Positions 14,181 through 19,495 of a DNA stretch of 19,495 nucleotides are shown in pieces. The notes beneath the pieces are model-generated. The model had not been told where the DNA came from and did no database searches. It worked only from the letters and a program-made list of their open reading frames with translations. The position numbers were made by a program, and so were the translations under genes. Source of the DNA: an uncultured Acetatifactor sp. (GTDB lineage Bacteria; Bacillota; Clostridia; Lachnospirales; Lachnospiraceae). The DNA is taken from assembly GCA_910579755.1 (NCBI GenBank), contig CAJTVB010000030.1, forward strand, positions 1 through 19,495, read 5' to 3'. The first letter of the stretch is position 1. Each line of letters begins with the position of its first letter.

Positions 14181-14915
14181 ATGGGACGACAAAGACATAA
14201 GCGAAAAAACAGCCACGTAGTCATTGTTACATCCGATTCAGTTGATGTTGGAATGAAACAGTTCCGCATTCGGCCTTGGGTACTTCAGATGATTATTTTT
14301 ATTCTGTGTATCATAATAGGGGCGCTGATTGGTTTCATCGTCTATGAGAAGGAAACCTGGGATCAGGGAAGCGTACAAAAGACGGAGGAACAGGAGGCGC
14401 TGGCCGTTCTTGAGGGGGAAAAGGAAGTCCTTGAGCAGGAAAAAGCAGATCTGGAAATAAAAATAGCCGAATTAAATGAGACGGTTCAGATCCTCAGCGA
14501 AACGGTTAATCAAAAGACGCAGAATGAAGAGCTGCTCACAGAGCAGCTGAACAAGCAGTCAATTCCTACGGAGTGTCCCCTGACGGGCTCTGCTACCATG
14601 GAGGAAGCGGCAGAGGGAGATCCTATGTGCATCTTCAGCGGGACAACCGGTTCTATGGTGGTGGCTACGGCGGGCGGCACGGTGATCGCGGTCAATGACG
14701 ACGGCGAGTATGGACATAATGTCTGGGTTGACCACGGAAACGGTTATGTAACGATTTACCGAAATCAGGGAGAGGTTAAGGTAAAGCAGGGACAGACGGT
14801 CCGGCAGGGAAATACCCTGATGATGATCACCGACGAAAACAGCAAGCTGGGATATCAGATGATGAAGGACAGTGCATACATCAATCCCATGGAGCTGTTG
14901 AATATCAGCGGCTGA
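14181..14915 (+). CDS. Membrane-anchored degenerate LytM/M23-like protein
   Basis: Encodes 244 residues from ATG 14181; GGAGGTGA at 14168-14175 excludes the upstream GTG 14172. A basic cytoplasmic N-terminus is followed by one membrane helix (about 33-55), a coiled coil (about 65-126) and a LytM-type beta domain (about 150-242) with GHNVWVDHGNGYVTIYRNQGEVKVKQGQTVRQG. The zinc motifs are lost: the YxHL histidine is Asn/Gln (IYRNQ) and the HxH motif reads LGYQMM. It is therefore probably not a peptidase but a wall-binding scaffold, as SpoIIQ is in sporulation. The bactofilin downstream fits the known pairing of M23-type proteins with bactofilins in cell-shape control. Confidence 0.82.
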   Translation: MGRQRHKRKNSHVVIVTSDSVDVGMKQFRIRPWVLQMIIFILCIIIGALIGFIVYEKETWDQGSVQKTEEQEALAVLEGEKEVLEQEKADLEIKIAELNETVQILSETVNQKTQNEELLTEQLNKQSIPTECPLTGSATMEEAAEGDPMCIFSGTTGSMVVATAGGTVIAVNDDGEYGHNVWVDHGNGYVTIYRNQGEVKVKQGQTVRQGNTLMMITDENSKLGYQMMKDSAYINPMELLNISG

Positions 14916-15057
14916 TCATTGTCTGTCCAAGGGGAGGACGGTATCCCAACAGTAGGCCGGAGACCTTATGGCCGGCGCAACGGTGTCTTTTATCGAAAGC
15001 AGGAATGCTTCCGGTAATATAGTGCCGCACTGCGGCAGAAAACGAGGAGGAAAAGGG

Positions 15058-15546
15058 ATGAAAAAAAAGGAAGTAGTGATCACCACGATTATAGGAAGGG
15101 ATGCGGAGTGCAACGGTGATTTTAACTCCGAGAGCTCTGTCAGAGTTGACGGATGCATCAACGGAAACGTGACAGTTGCCGATACGCTGATCATAGGCGC
15201 TACCGGGTCCATAAACGGTGACATTTTTGCTAAGAGCGCAGTGGTTGGAGGCGAGGTAAACGGAAACATCAGTGTATCGGAGAGGGTGGAGCTTACCAGT
15301 ACTGCACGTCTGATGGGTGATATAGTAACCACACTGATCGTTATCGATGAAAAAGCCATATTCCAGGGCAGATGCGATATGAATCAGGAGATTTCCGGCA
15401 AACGTCCGAAGCCTAATGCCAAATCCATCAGAGCCAGCCGGAAAAATTCAAGAGAGGCGATCTCAGAAGCGCTGAAGGATGTGGAGAGCACAGATGTGGA
15501 TGTACCAGAAATTTCCGAAAATTCCGGAGCGACGCAGGAAATGTAA
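15058..15546 (+). CDS. Bactofilin (polymer-forming cytoskeletal protein)
   Basis: Encodes 162 residues from ATG 15058 with GGAGG 7 bases upstream; the frame is open to 14968 but that part has no ribosome site. Residues about 8-110 form the bactofilin beta-helix: repeated short strands with regularly spaced Gly and hydrophobic residues, as in FNSESSVRVDGCINGNVTV, TGSINGDIFAKSAVVGG and EVNGNISVSERVEL. The C-terminal 50 residues are charged and probably disordered. Bactofilins form nucleotide-free filaments at the membrane and often localise wall enzymes. It follows the LytM-like gene after 142 bases that contain a small GCCGC-ACT-GCGGC hairpin (15024-15036). Confidence 0.92.
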   Translation: MKKKEVVITTIIGRDAECNGDFNSESSVRVDGCINGNVTVADTLIIGATGSINGDIFAKSAVVGGEVNGNISVSERVELTSTARLMGDIVTTLIVIDEKAIFQGRCDMNQEISGKRPKPNAKSIRASRKNSREAISEALKDVESTDVDVPEISENSGATQEM

Positions 15547-15620
15547 TCATCTGGGCGGATGCAGGTACATATGAAGCGCATGTGAAAATATAATAAAGTA
15601 TCATACTCGTATAGAAAAAT

Positions 15621-15677
15621 CAGAGTAAAATAAAAGCCCACATCCAAATGTGAGCTTTTATTTTACTCTGATTTTTT
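15621..15677. terminator. Bidirectional terminator between bactofilin and yerC
   Basis: CAGAGTAAAATAAAAGC (15621-15637) is exactly complementary to 15654-15670, with an inner stem CACAT/ATGTG. T-rich tracts follow on both strands (15671-15677 rightward). The hairpin extends into the last codons of the convergent yerC gene, whose stop is at 15665-15663. Confidence 0.88.
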
Positions 15678-15962
15678 GCTTCCCATACGGTCAAAGACCA
15701 TATCATATCCATCGTTCCCGTAATTCAATGATCTGTTGACACGGCTGATGGTCGCTGTGGATGCGCCGGTTTTCTCGGCGATTTCCAGGTAAGTCTTATG
15801 ACCTTTAAGCATGGCAGCCACTTCGAAACGCTGAGAGAGAGAGAGCAGTTCATTGACAGTGCACAAATCTTCAAAAAAAGTGTAGCACTCCTCTCGCGAC
15901 TTCAAACAGAGTATGGCATCAAACAGTGAATCCACAGATTCATTTTTGATTTTTTTGTTCAT
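15663..15962 (-). CDS. YerC/YecD family TrpR-related repressor
   Basis: Encodes 99 residues. The TrpR-like helical fold is recognisable: SLFDAILCLKSREECYTFFEDLCTVNELLSLSQRFEVAAMLKGHKTYLEIAEKTGASTATISRVNRSLNYG. The helix-turn-helix is at about 55-82, with the strongly conserved GASTATISRVNRSLNYG recognition helix. The family is of Firmicute type (YerC) and its effector is unknown; it is not proven to bind tryptophan. The start has GAGGT upstream on the minus strand. A perfect dyad and paired direct repeats lie in its promoter, consistent with autoregulation. It is convergent with the bactofilin gene and divergent from the DUF1836 gene. Confidence 0.92.
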   Translation of the reverse strand: MNKKIKNESVDSLFDAILCLKSREECYTFFEDLCTVNELLSLSQRFEVAAMLKGHKTYLEIAEKTGASTATISRVNRSLNYGNDGYDMVFDRMGSKKSE

Positions 15963-15990
15963 ATGCCGGTACCTCGCTCGATGCTTTTAG

Positions 15991-16008
15991 GCTGCAGGCT
16001 CCTGCAGC
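15991..16008. promoter_or_regulatory. Perfect dyad upstream of yerC
   Basis: GCTGCAGG (15991-15998) and CCTGCAGC (16001-16008) form an 8-bp inverted repeat with a 2-base centre, in the probable 5' leader of yerC. It is a candidate operator for the encoded TrpR-like protein; the link is inferred from position. Confidence 0.55.
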
Positions 16009-16020
16009 ACAACTGTAATG

Positions 16021-16054
16021 ATTTTATCATATTAAAGCTGTAAAGTAAAGCTGT
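16021..16054 (-). promoter_or_regulatory. Candidate yerC promoter with direct repeats
   Basis: On the minus strand TTTACT (16049-16044) and TAAAAT (16026-16021) are 17 bases apart. TAAAGCTGT occurs twice in direct orientation, at 16033-16041 and 16046-16054, spaced 13 bases and overlapping the -35 region. Confidence 0.55.
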
Positions 16055-16066
16055 TAAATAAAGTAG

Positions 16067-16095
16067 TTGTCACGTAGTAATGAATACTATATAAT
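16067..16095 (+). promoter_or_regulatory. Promoter of DUF1836 gene
   Basis: TTGTCA (16067-16072) and TATAAT (16090-16095) with a 17-base spacer, back to back with the yerC promoter. The leader after it contains a stem GCCGGTT (16115-16121) / AACCGGC (16139-16145). Confidence 0.75.
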
Positions 16096-16210
16096 AGAAG
16101 ATAACAGCAGTTTGGCCGGTTTACACAAAAGGCTCCCGAACCGGCTGTAAATGGTAACTATTCTATGAACAGTAACCACGAATGGCACTATGGAAGTGAG
16201 GAACAGGGAT

Positions 16211-16870
16211 ATGACAATTGACAATGACGACCTGCTGAACAGTATACTGGCGAGTCTTGACCGGGTTAAGCATATCAACCCGGAGGATATTCCCAATATA
16301 GATTTGTATATGGACCAGGTGACTACTTTTATGGACAACAAGCTCCGGTCTGCATCCAGATATCCGGACGAAGATAAAATCATGACAAAGACCATGATCA
16401 ATAATTATGCCAAAAATGATCTGCTGCCTCCGCCGGTAAAAAAGAAATATTCCAAGGAGCATGTTCTGCTGCTGGTATTTATCTATTATTACAAGGGGAT
16501 TTTATCCATCAGTGATATTCAGACTCTATTGCGTCCCATTACACAGCAGTTTTTTCAGAATGACCAGGAATTCAATCTGGAAAGCATTTACCGGGAGGTA
16601 TTTGGAATGAAGGAGAAGCAGATGGAGGCTCTGAAGGCAGACGTGATTCAAAAGTTCAGGGCTGCGGAGGAAACCTTTCCGGACGCGCCCGGGGAGAGCG
16701 CTGAATTTTTAAAGAAGTTTTCTTTTATCTGTACACTGAGCTTTGACGTGTATATCAAAAAGCTGATGATTGAAAAAATGGTGGATGAGCTGGCGGGAAT
16801 GAGGACGGGTGCAGGCTTTCAGGAGACGGAAGGAAAAAAGAAGACAGTAAAAGCGGAAAAGCAGGAATAA
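16211..16870 (+). CDS. DUF1836 domain-containing protein
   Basis: Encodes 219 residues from ATG 16211, which has GTGAGGAAC just upstream; ATG 16190 would add 7 residues. The DUF1836 hallmark is residues about 30-110: IPNIDLYMDQVTTFMD, then DKIMTKTMINNYAKNDLLPPPVKKKYSKEHVLLLVFIYYYKGILSISDIQTLL. This part resembles a winged-helix or MerR-like DNA-binding unit, so a regulatory role is plausible, but the function of the family is not established. The C-terminal part is helical and ends in a Lys/Glu-rich tail. It is transcribed from its own promoter, divergent from yerC. The gene after it (a substrate-binding lipoprotein) starts 142 bases downstream and may be separate. Confidence 0.87.
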   Translation: MTIDNDDLLNSILASLDRVKHINPEDIPNIDLYMDQVTTFMDNKLRSASRYPDEDKIMTKTMINNYAKNDLLPPPVKKKYSKEHVLLLVFIYYYKGILSISDIQTLLRPITQQFFQNDQEFNLESIYREVFGMKEKQMEALKADVIQKFRAAEETFPDAPGESAEFLKKFSFICTLSFDVYIKKLMIEKMVDELAGMRTGAGFQETEGKKKTVKAEKQE

Positions 16871-16934
16871 TAAAAACGAAAGCAGCTATAGGAACCTTTT
16901 TTGTGGGGCGTCATATAATAGACCAACACGTGTA

Positions 16935-16983
16935 TTCGCGGGAGGACTTCGTGCTCCCAGATTCATGCAGGGAGCACCGCGAA
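16935..16983 (+). promoter_or_regulatory. Structured leader ahead of substrate-binding protein gene
   Basis: GTGCTCCC (16951-16958) pairs perfectly with GGGAGCAC (16970-16977), and an outer stem TTCGCGG (16935-16941) / CCGCGAA (16977-16983) can enclose it. ACCAACAC occurs on both sides (16922-16929 and 16989-16996). A TATAAT box is at 16914-16919, without a good -35. I do not recognise it as any known riboswitch class. Confidence 0.5.
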
Positions 16984-17012
16984 GGCATACCAACACAAAA
17001 AGGGAGGCTTTC

Positions 17013-18032
17013 ATGAAAAAAAAATCCATGAAACGGGCAGGGGCGGCAGTGATCACGGCGGCGGCCCTGCTTATAACTATGGCCGGCTGCGGCAATGCTG
17101 ATCCGATAGGAGGAAGCGGCGGCACAGAGGTGGTGCTCAATGAAGTGGCACACTCCATTTTTTATGCACCCATGTATGTGGCAATTCAGGAAGGATACTT
17201 TGAGGAAGAGGGGATCAAGCTGACACTGGTCACGGGCTTCGGCGCCGACAAGACCATGACTGCGGTGCTCACCGGTGAGGCGGATATCGGTTTTATGGGA
17301 AGCGAAAGTACAATATATACCTATGCGGGCGGAACGGAGGACTATGTGGTAAATTTTGCCCAGCTGACCCAGAGAGCAGGTAATTTTCTGGTGTCCAGGG
17401 AACCTTTGGAGGATTTCACCTGGGATATGATTAAGGGAAAGGATGTACTGGGAGGCAGAGCCGGCGGTATGCCGGAGATGGTGTTTGAATATATTCTCAC
17501 AAAGAACGGCATTGATCCCAAGACGGAAGTCGACATAGACCAGAGTATCGATTTTGGTTCGACGGCAGCGGCATTTTCAGGCGGCGCGGGGGATTTCACT
17601 GTTGAATTCGAGCCTCATGCCACAGCGCTGGAGGAAAAAGGCGAGGGATATGTGGTGGCTTCCCTGGGGGAAGATTCCGGATATGTTCCATACACGTCTT
17701 TTTCTGCCAAAAAGAGCTATCTGGAAAATAACAAGGATGTGGTAATGGCCTTTACCAGAGCGTTGCAGAAAGGAATGGAGTATGTGCAGAGCCATTCGCC
17801 TGAGGAGATTGCAAAGGTGATCGCACCGCAGTTTGCCGAGACGGATTTAGAGACGCTGACCACTATTGTGAAGCGCTATTACGAGCAGGATACCTGGAAA
17901 GAAAACCTGATTTTTGAGAAGGATGCCTTTGATCTGCTTCAGAATATTTTGGACGATGCCGGGGTATTGAAGGAGCGGGTTCCCTATGATGATCTGGTGA
18001 CAAGGGAATTTGCGGAGGAAGCGGCGAAATAG
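17013..18032 (+). CDS. NMT1/THI5-like ABC transporter substrate-binding lipoprotein
   Basis: Encodes 339 residues from ATG 17013 with GGGAGG 5 bases away. The signal peptide (MKKKSMKRAGAAVITAAALLITMAGC) ends in lipobox MAGC with Cys26. The mature part has the NMT1/SsuA/ThiY pattern: VAHSIFYAPMYVAIQEGYFEEEGI, LTGEADIGFMGSEST, then KGKDVLGGRAGGMPEMVFEYIL and a C-terminal helical lobe. Such proteins bind sulfonates, nitrate, bicarbonate or thiamine pyrimidine precursors; the substrate cannot be chosen from the sequence. No permease or ATPase gene lies in the window. A strong hairpin follows its stop and a group II intron begins right after that hairpin, so it appears to be an orphan unit. Confidence 0.88.
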   Translation: MKKKSMKRAGAAVITAAALLITMAGCGNADPIGGSGGTEVVLNEVAHSIFYAPMYVAIQEGYFEEEGIKLTLVTGFGADKTMTAVLTGEADIGFMGSESTIYTYAGGTEDYVVNFAQLTQRAGNFLVSREPLEDFTWDMIKGKDVLGGRAGGMPEMVFEYILTKNGIDPKTEVDIDQSIDFGSTAAAFSGGAGDFTVEFEPHATALEEKGEGYVVASLGEDSGYVPYTSFSAKKSYLENNKDVVMAFTRALQKGMEYVQSHSPEEIAKVIAPQFAETDLETLTTIVKRYYEQDTWKENLIFEKDAFDLLQNILDDAGVLKERVPYDDLVTREFAEEAAK

Positions 18033-18065
18033 CTGTCAACTGCAAAGATGGTTTTCAATATAGAA

Positions 18066-18107
18066 AAGCCGCGGCATTCCTGCAGGATATGCAGGGAGCC
18101 GCGGCTT
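18066..18107 (+). terminator. Terminator hairpin of substrate-binding protein gene, interrupted by intron
   Basis: AAGCCGCGGC (18066-18075) pairs perfectly with GCCGCGGCTT (18098-18107), with an inner CCTGCA/TGCAGG stem. The expected T-run is cut short: after CTTGTAG the group II intron starts at 18112, so the T-tract was probably split off or replaced by the insertion. Confidence 0.75.
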
Positions 18108-18111
18108 GTAG

Positions 18112-18619
18112 GTGCGCCCGGCGGGCGCACGTTCTAAGGGGTGCAAGTCCCTGACCCGCCCGGCAGTGGGAAGGGTGCAGCCAAGGGCAAGGGCGTCGTT
18201 GTGAGGCGGGGTCTGAAGGAAGCCGGAGGCAAACCACTGGCCTGTAAAAGTTGTCCGGACAGGCTGTGAAGCGTGGATGAGGTTGCCTAACAAACCAAAG
18301 TCCAATAACTGCACGGAACGCAAACAGTAAACGGGGCAGGTATAAGTGGGAAAGAACGTGTGAGTACCCGGGGAGGTCTCATGGACATGACAAAGACGAT
18401 AAAAATATTCGCCGCCATGGAGTAAAGCTTACCATGAGGAGTCAGCAGAGGTCATAGTACAGGAGAGGCTATAGACAATAGCAAAGCGCGACGGGAATCT
18501 GTTTGCACACTGAAAATTTGGAATACTGCCATCGGCTGGATGATGGGAGCCGTATGAGCTGAGAGGTTCACGTACGGTTCTGAGAGAGACTTGGGGGGAA
18601 GTTCCCCAGGTCTACTTAC
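18112..18619 (+). mobile_element. ORF-less group II intron
   Basis: Starts with GTGCG, the bacterial group II 5' consensus, and continues with the familiar domain I opening (GGCGGGCGCACGTTCTAAGG, GTGCAAGTCCC). Domain V is 18547-18580 and domain VI, AGACTTGGGG/CCCCAGGTCT with a bulged A region, ends near CTACTTAC at 18619. There is no room for an encoded reverse transcriptase: total length is about 508 bases. The 5' end follows a terminator hairpin, a favoured target of class C introns, but I cannot assign the class. The sequence after 18619 encodes a piece of a group II reverse transcriptase. Exact 3' boundary may be off by a base or two. Confidence 0.88.
18547..18580 (+). ncRNA. Group II intron domain V (catalytic hairpin)
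   Basis: A 34-base hairpin, GAGCCGTATGAGCTG ... GTACGGTTC, with the AGC catalytic triad at 18548-18550 and the conserved ACG bulge side (CACGTACGG). Its length and sequence are near the bacterial consensus, so the RNA core appears intact. Confidence 0.92.
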
Positions 18620-18781
18620 TGTATGATCATGTGTAAAAGCAGGAAGAGTGCAGAGCGGACGCTGAAAAAGATCGTGCCATTCATAACAGGCAGACTATTC
18701 CTGAAAGTGAATCTCCAGAAAACGACAGTGAGCCATATCGGCAAAGCGAAATACCTTGGATACGGATTCTGCTTCTGTAGG
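18620..18781 (+). pseudogene. C-terminal fragment of group II intron reverse transcriptase
   Basis: In frame with ATG 18623 the translation reads CMIMCKSRKSAERTLKK then IVPFITGRLFLKVN, KTTVSHIGKAKYLGYGF. This is the stretch that in intron-encoded LtrA-like proteins follows the catalytic YADD motif (YADDCIIMCKSRKSAERTL...KYLGYGF). The YADD and everything before it is absent, and similarity ends near 18781; the remaining codons to 18868 look unrelated. The fragment abuts the 3' end of the ORF-less intron precisely. It is not a functional gene. Confidence 0.82.
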
Positions 18782-18828
18782 GCAGAACCTTGTCCATGTC
18801 TGGTTTCTATGTCTGCCGGGAGCGGGCA

Positions 18829-19317
18829 TCAGCGGGTCAGTCGGATATTTTTAATGGCCCACAGCTGAAGCGCCTTGGCATTGGTGCTGATCTTTTCCAG
18901 AGAATCCAGAATTTTCTGGAAAGCAGGGCGTTCGCTTTCCTCGATGACGCCATCCTCAGAAATAGCGATCAGGGAGGCGCGCAGAGAATCAATGTCTTTC
19001 AGAGATCCCAGTACCTTGAGAGCCAGCCGGTCAAAATCGTCGATGGTCACCTCGGGAACACTGGTGCGGCCAATGGGGCATTCTCTGGCGCAGTAGGAAT
19101 TACACAGCTCCGGCGCATTATAGGCTTCCGCCATGGCTTTGACCTCCTCCGGGTAAGGGGCGATGGTGTCCAGCTCGATCCGGGCTAGCCGGGTGCGGTC
19201 AATTCCTATAATTTCGGCAGTTTTTTCCCGGCTGGAAAAGTCGGAATTGCTTTCGGCGGCTTCACAGCGCGCCAGGTAGTATATATTGTCAGCAGCTTTT
19301 GTAGCTTTCTTTCCCAT
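18829..19317 (-). CDS. XRE-like helix-turn-helix regulator with Cys cluster
   Basis: Encodes 162 residues from ATG 19317, with GGAGAA upstream on the minus strand. Residues about 10-65 fit an XRE-type DNA-binding domain: IYYLARCEAAE, SREKTAEIIGIDRTRLARIELDTIAPYPEEVKAMAEAY. They are followed by CNSYCARECPIG, with Cys72, Cys76 and Cys80 at four-residue spacing, a possible metal or iron-sulfur site. Residues about 90-155 form a helical domain (DDFDRLALKVLGSLKDIDSLRASLIAISEDGVIEESE) that could sense a signal or dimerise. Its 3' end faces the broken RT fragment. The family function is not known to me. Confidence 0.8.
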   Translation of the reverse strand: MGKKATKAADNIYYLARCEAAESNSDFSSREKTAEIIGIDRTRLARIELDTIAPYPEEVKAMAEAYNAPELCNSYCARECPIGRTSVPEVTIDDFDRLALKVLGSLKDIDSLRASLIAISEDGVIEESERPAFQKILDSLEKISTNAKALQLWAIKNIRLTR

Positions 19318-19376
19318 GTCAAAATTTCTCCATTTTTTTGTGCGGCATCACGATTCCGGATGATGCTTTGAATATA

Positions 19377-19405
19377 AGTTTATTCGCAAAGTGCAGATTT
19401 GTAAA
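19377..19405 (-). promoter_or_regulatory. Promoter of XRE-like regulator
   Basis: On the minus strand TTTACA (19405-19400) and TAAACT (19382-19377) are 17 bases apart, about 60 bases upstream of the start codon. Confidence 0.6.
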
Positions 19406-19464
19406 GAAAAAATGTGAACTGTAACTTATGAAAAACAGAAAAATATCAAAATTGGAAAGAATTG

Positions 19465-19493
19465 TTGAGTAAATCCGCAAAATTTGCTATAAT
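19465..19493 (+). promoter_or_regulatory. Divergent rightward promoter at window edge
   Basis: TTGAGT (19465-19470) and TATAAT (19488-19493) with a 17-base spacer. The spacer ends with a small dyad GCAAA-A-TTTGC (19477-19487). The gene it drives lies beyond the window; the XRE-like protein may control it. Confidence 0.65.
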
Positions 19494-19495
19494 GT

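Noticed and set aside
16905..16990. Possible purine riboswitch (CGTCATATAAT beginning)
   Set aside because: The conserved TTTCTACC element and the loop-loop sequences are missing; TATAAT here may simply be a -10 box.
1..19495. CRISPR arrays, tRNA or rRNA genes, complete IS elements or toxin-antitoxin pairs
   Set aside because: No regular repeat-spacer pattern, cloverleaf, rRNA blocks or intact transposase were found; the only mobile sequence supported is the group II intron with its RT fragment.

Overview
The window looks like chromosomal DNA of a low-to-mid GC Firmicute, most likely a Lachnospiraceae-type Clostridium relative. Reasons: strong AGGAGG-type ribosome sites, an L-box (lysine) riboswitch ahead of dapA, a YerC-type TrpR homologue, a DUF1836 protein, a TypA that starts with TTG, a DUF454/YbaN protein next to a pair of ABC exporters, and a degraded group II intron. 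This is inferred from gene content and style, not from a database match.

Layout. 1-556: start of an unrecognised leftward gene (cut by the window edge), a perfect 18-bp palindrome and an otherwise gene-free stretch. 494-5738: a rightward membrane/redox module with a TetR regulator under a near-perfect operator-promoter, a small membrane-anchored FMN-binding protein overlapping it by ATGA, a second promoter, two consecutive ABC exporter half-transporters (probably a heterodimer) and a YbaN/DUF454 membrane protein. 5848-6750: a GrpB-like nucleotidyltransferase domain fused to a small pyrophosphatase-like domain, convergent with typA (6812-8644, minus). 9135-10354: a tandem-OB single-strand-binding-like protein and a P-loop corrinoid adenosyltransferase. 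10360-12397: promoter, lysine riboswitch, terminator, then dapA-dapB, the first two committed steps of the diaminopimelate/lysine branch. 12394-13101 (minus): a low-complexity Ser/Asn/Gly lipoprotein with 42-bp tandem repeats, overlapping dapB tail to tail. 13295-14071: a eukaryotic-type (HIS6-like) HisA standing alone. 14181-15546: a membrane-anchored, catalytically degenerate LytM/M23-like protein followed by a bactofilin, a probable cell-shape pair. 15663-15962 (minus): YerC/TrpR-like repressor, back to back with a DUF1836 regulator-like gene (16211-16870). 17013-18032: an NMT1/THI5-like substrate-binding lipoprotein with no permease or ATPase beside it. 18112-18781: an ORF-less group II intron set immediately behind that gene's terminator hairpin and joined directly to a C-terminal fragment of an intron reverse transcriptase. 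18829-19317 (minus): an XRE-type regulator with a three-cysteine cluster; a consensus promoter leaves the window on the right.

The items most worth a second look are the intron/RT junction (apparent remnant of a nested intron or twintron), the GrpB-pyrophosphatase fusion, the flavin-ABC-YbaN module with its operator and leader, the eukaryotic-type HisA, and the repeat lipoprotein. No tRNA, rRNA or CRISPR array was seen, and nothing here forms a clear new defence system.
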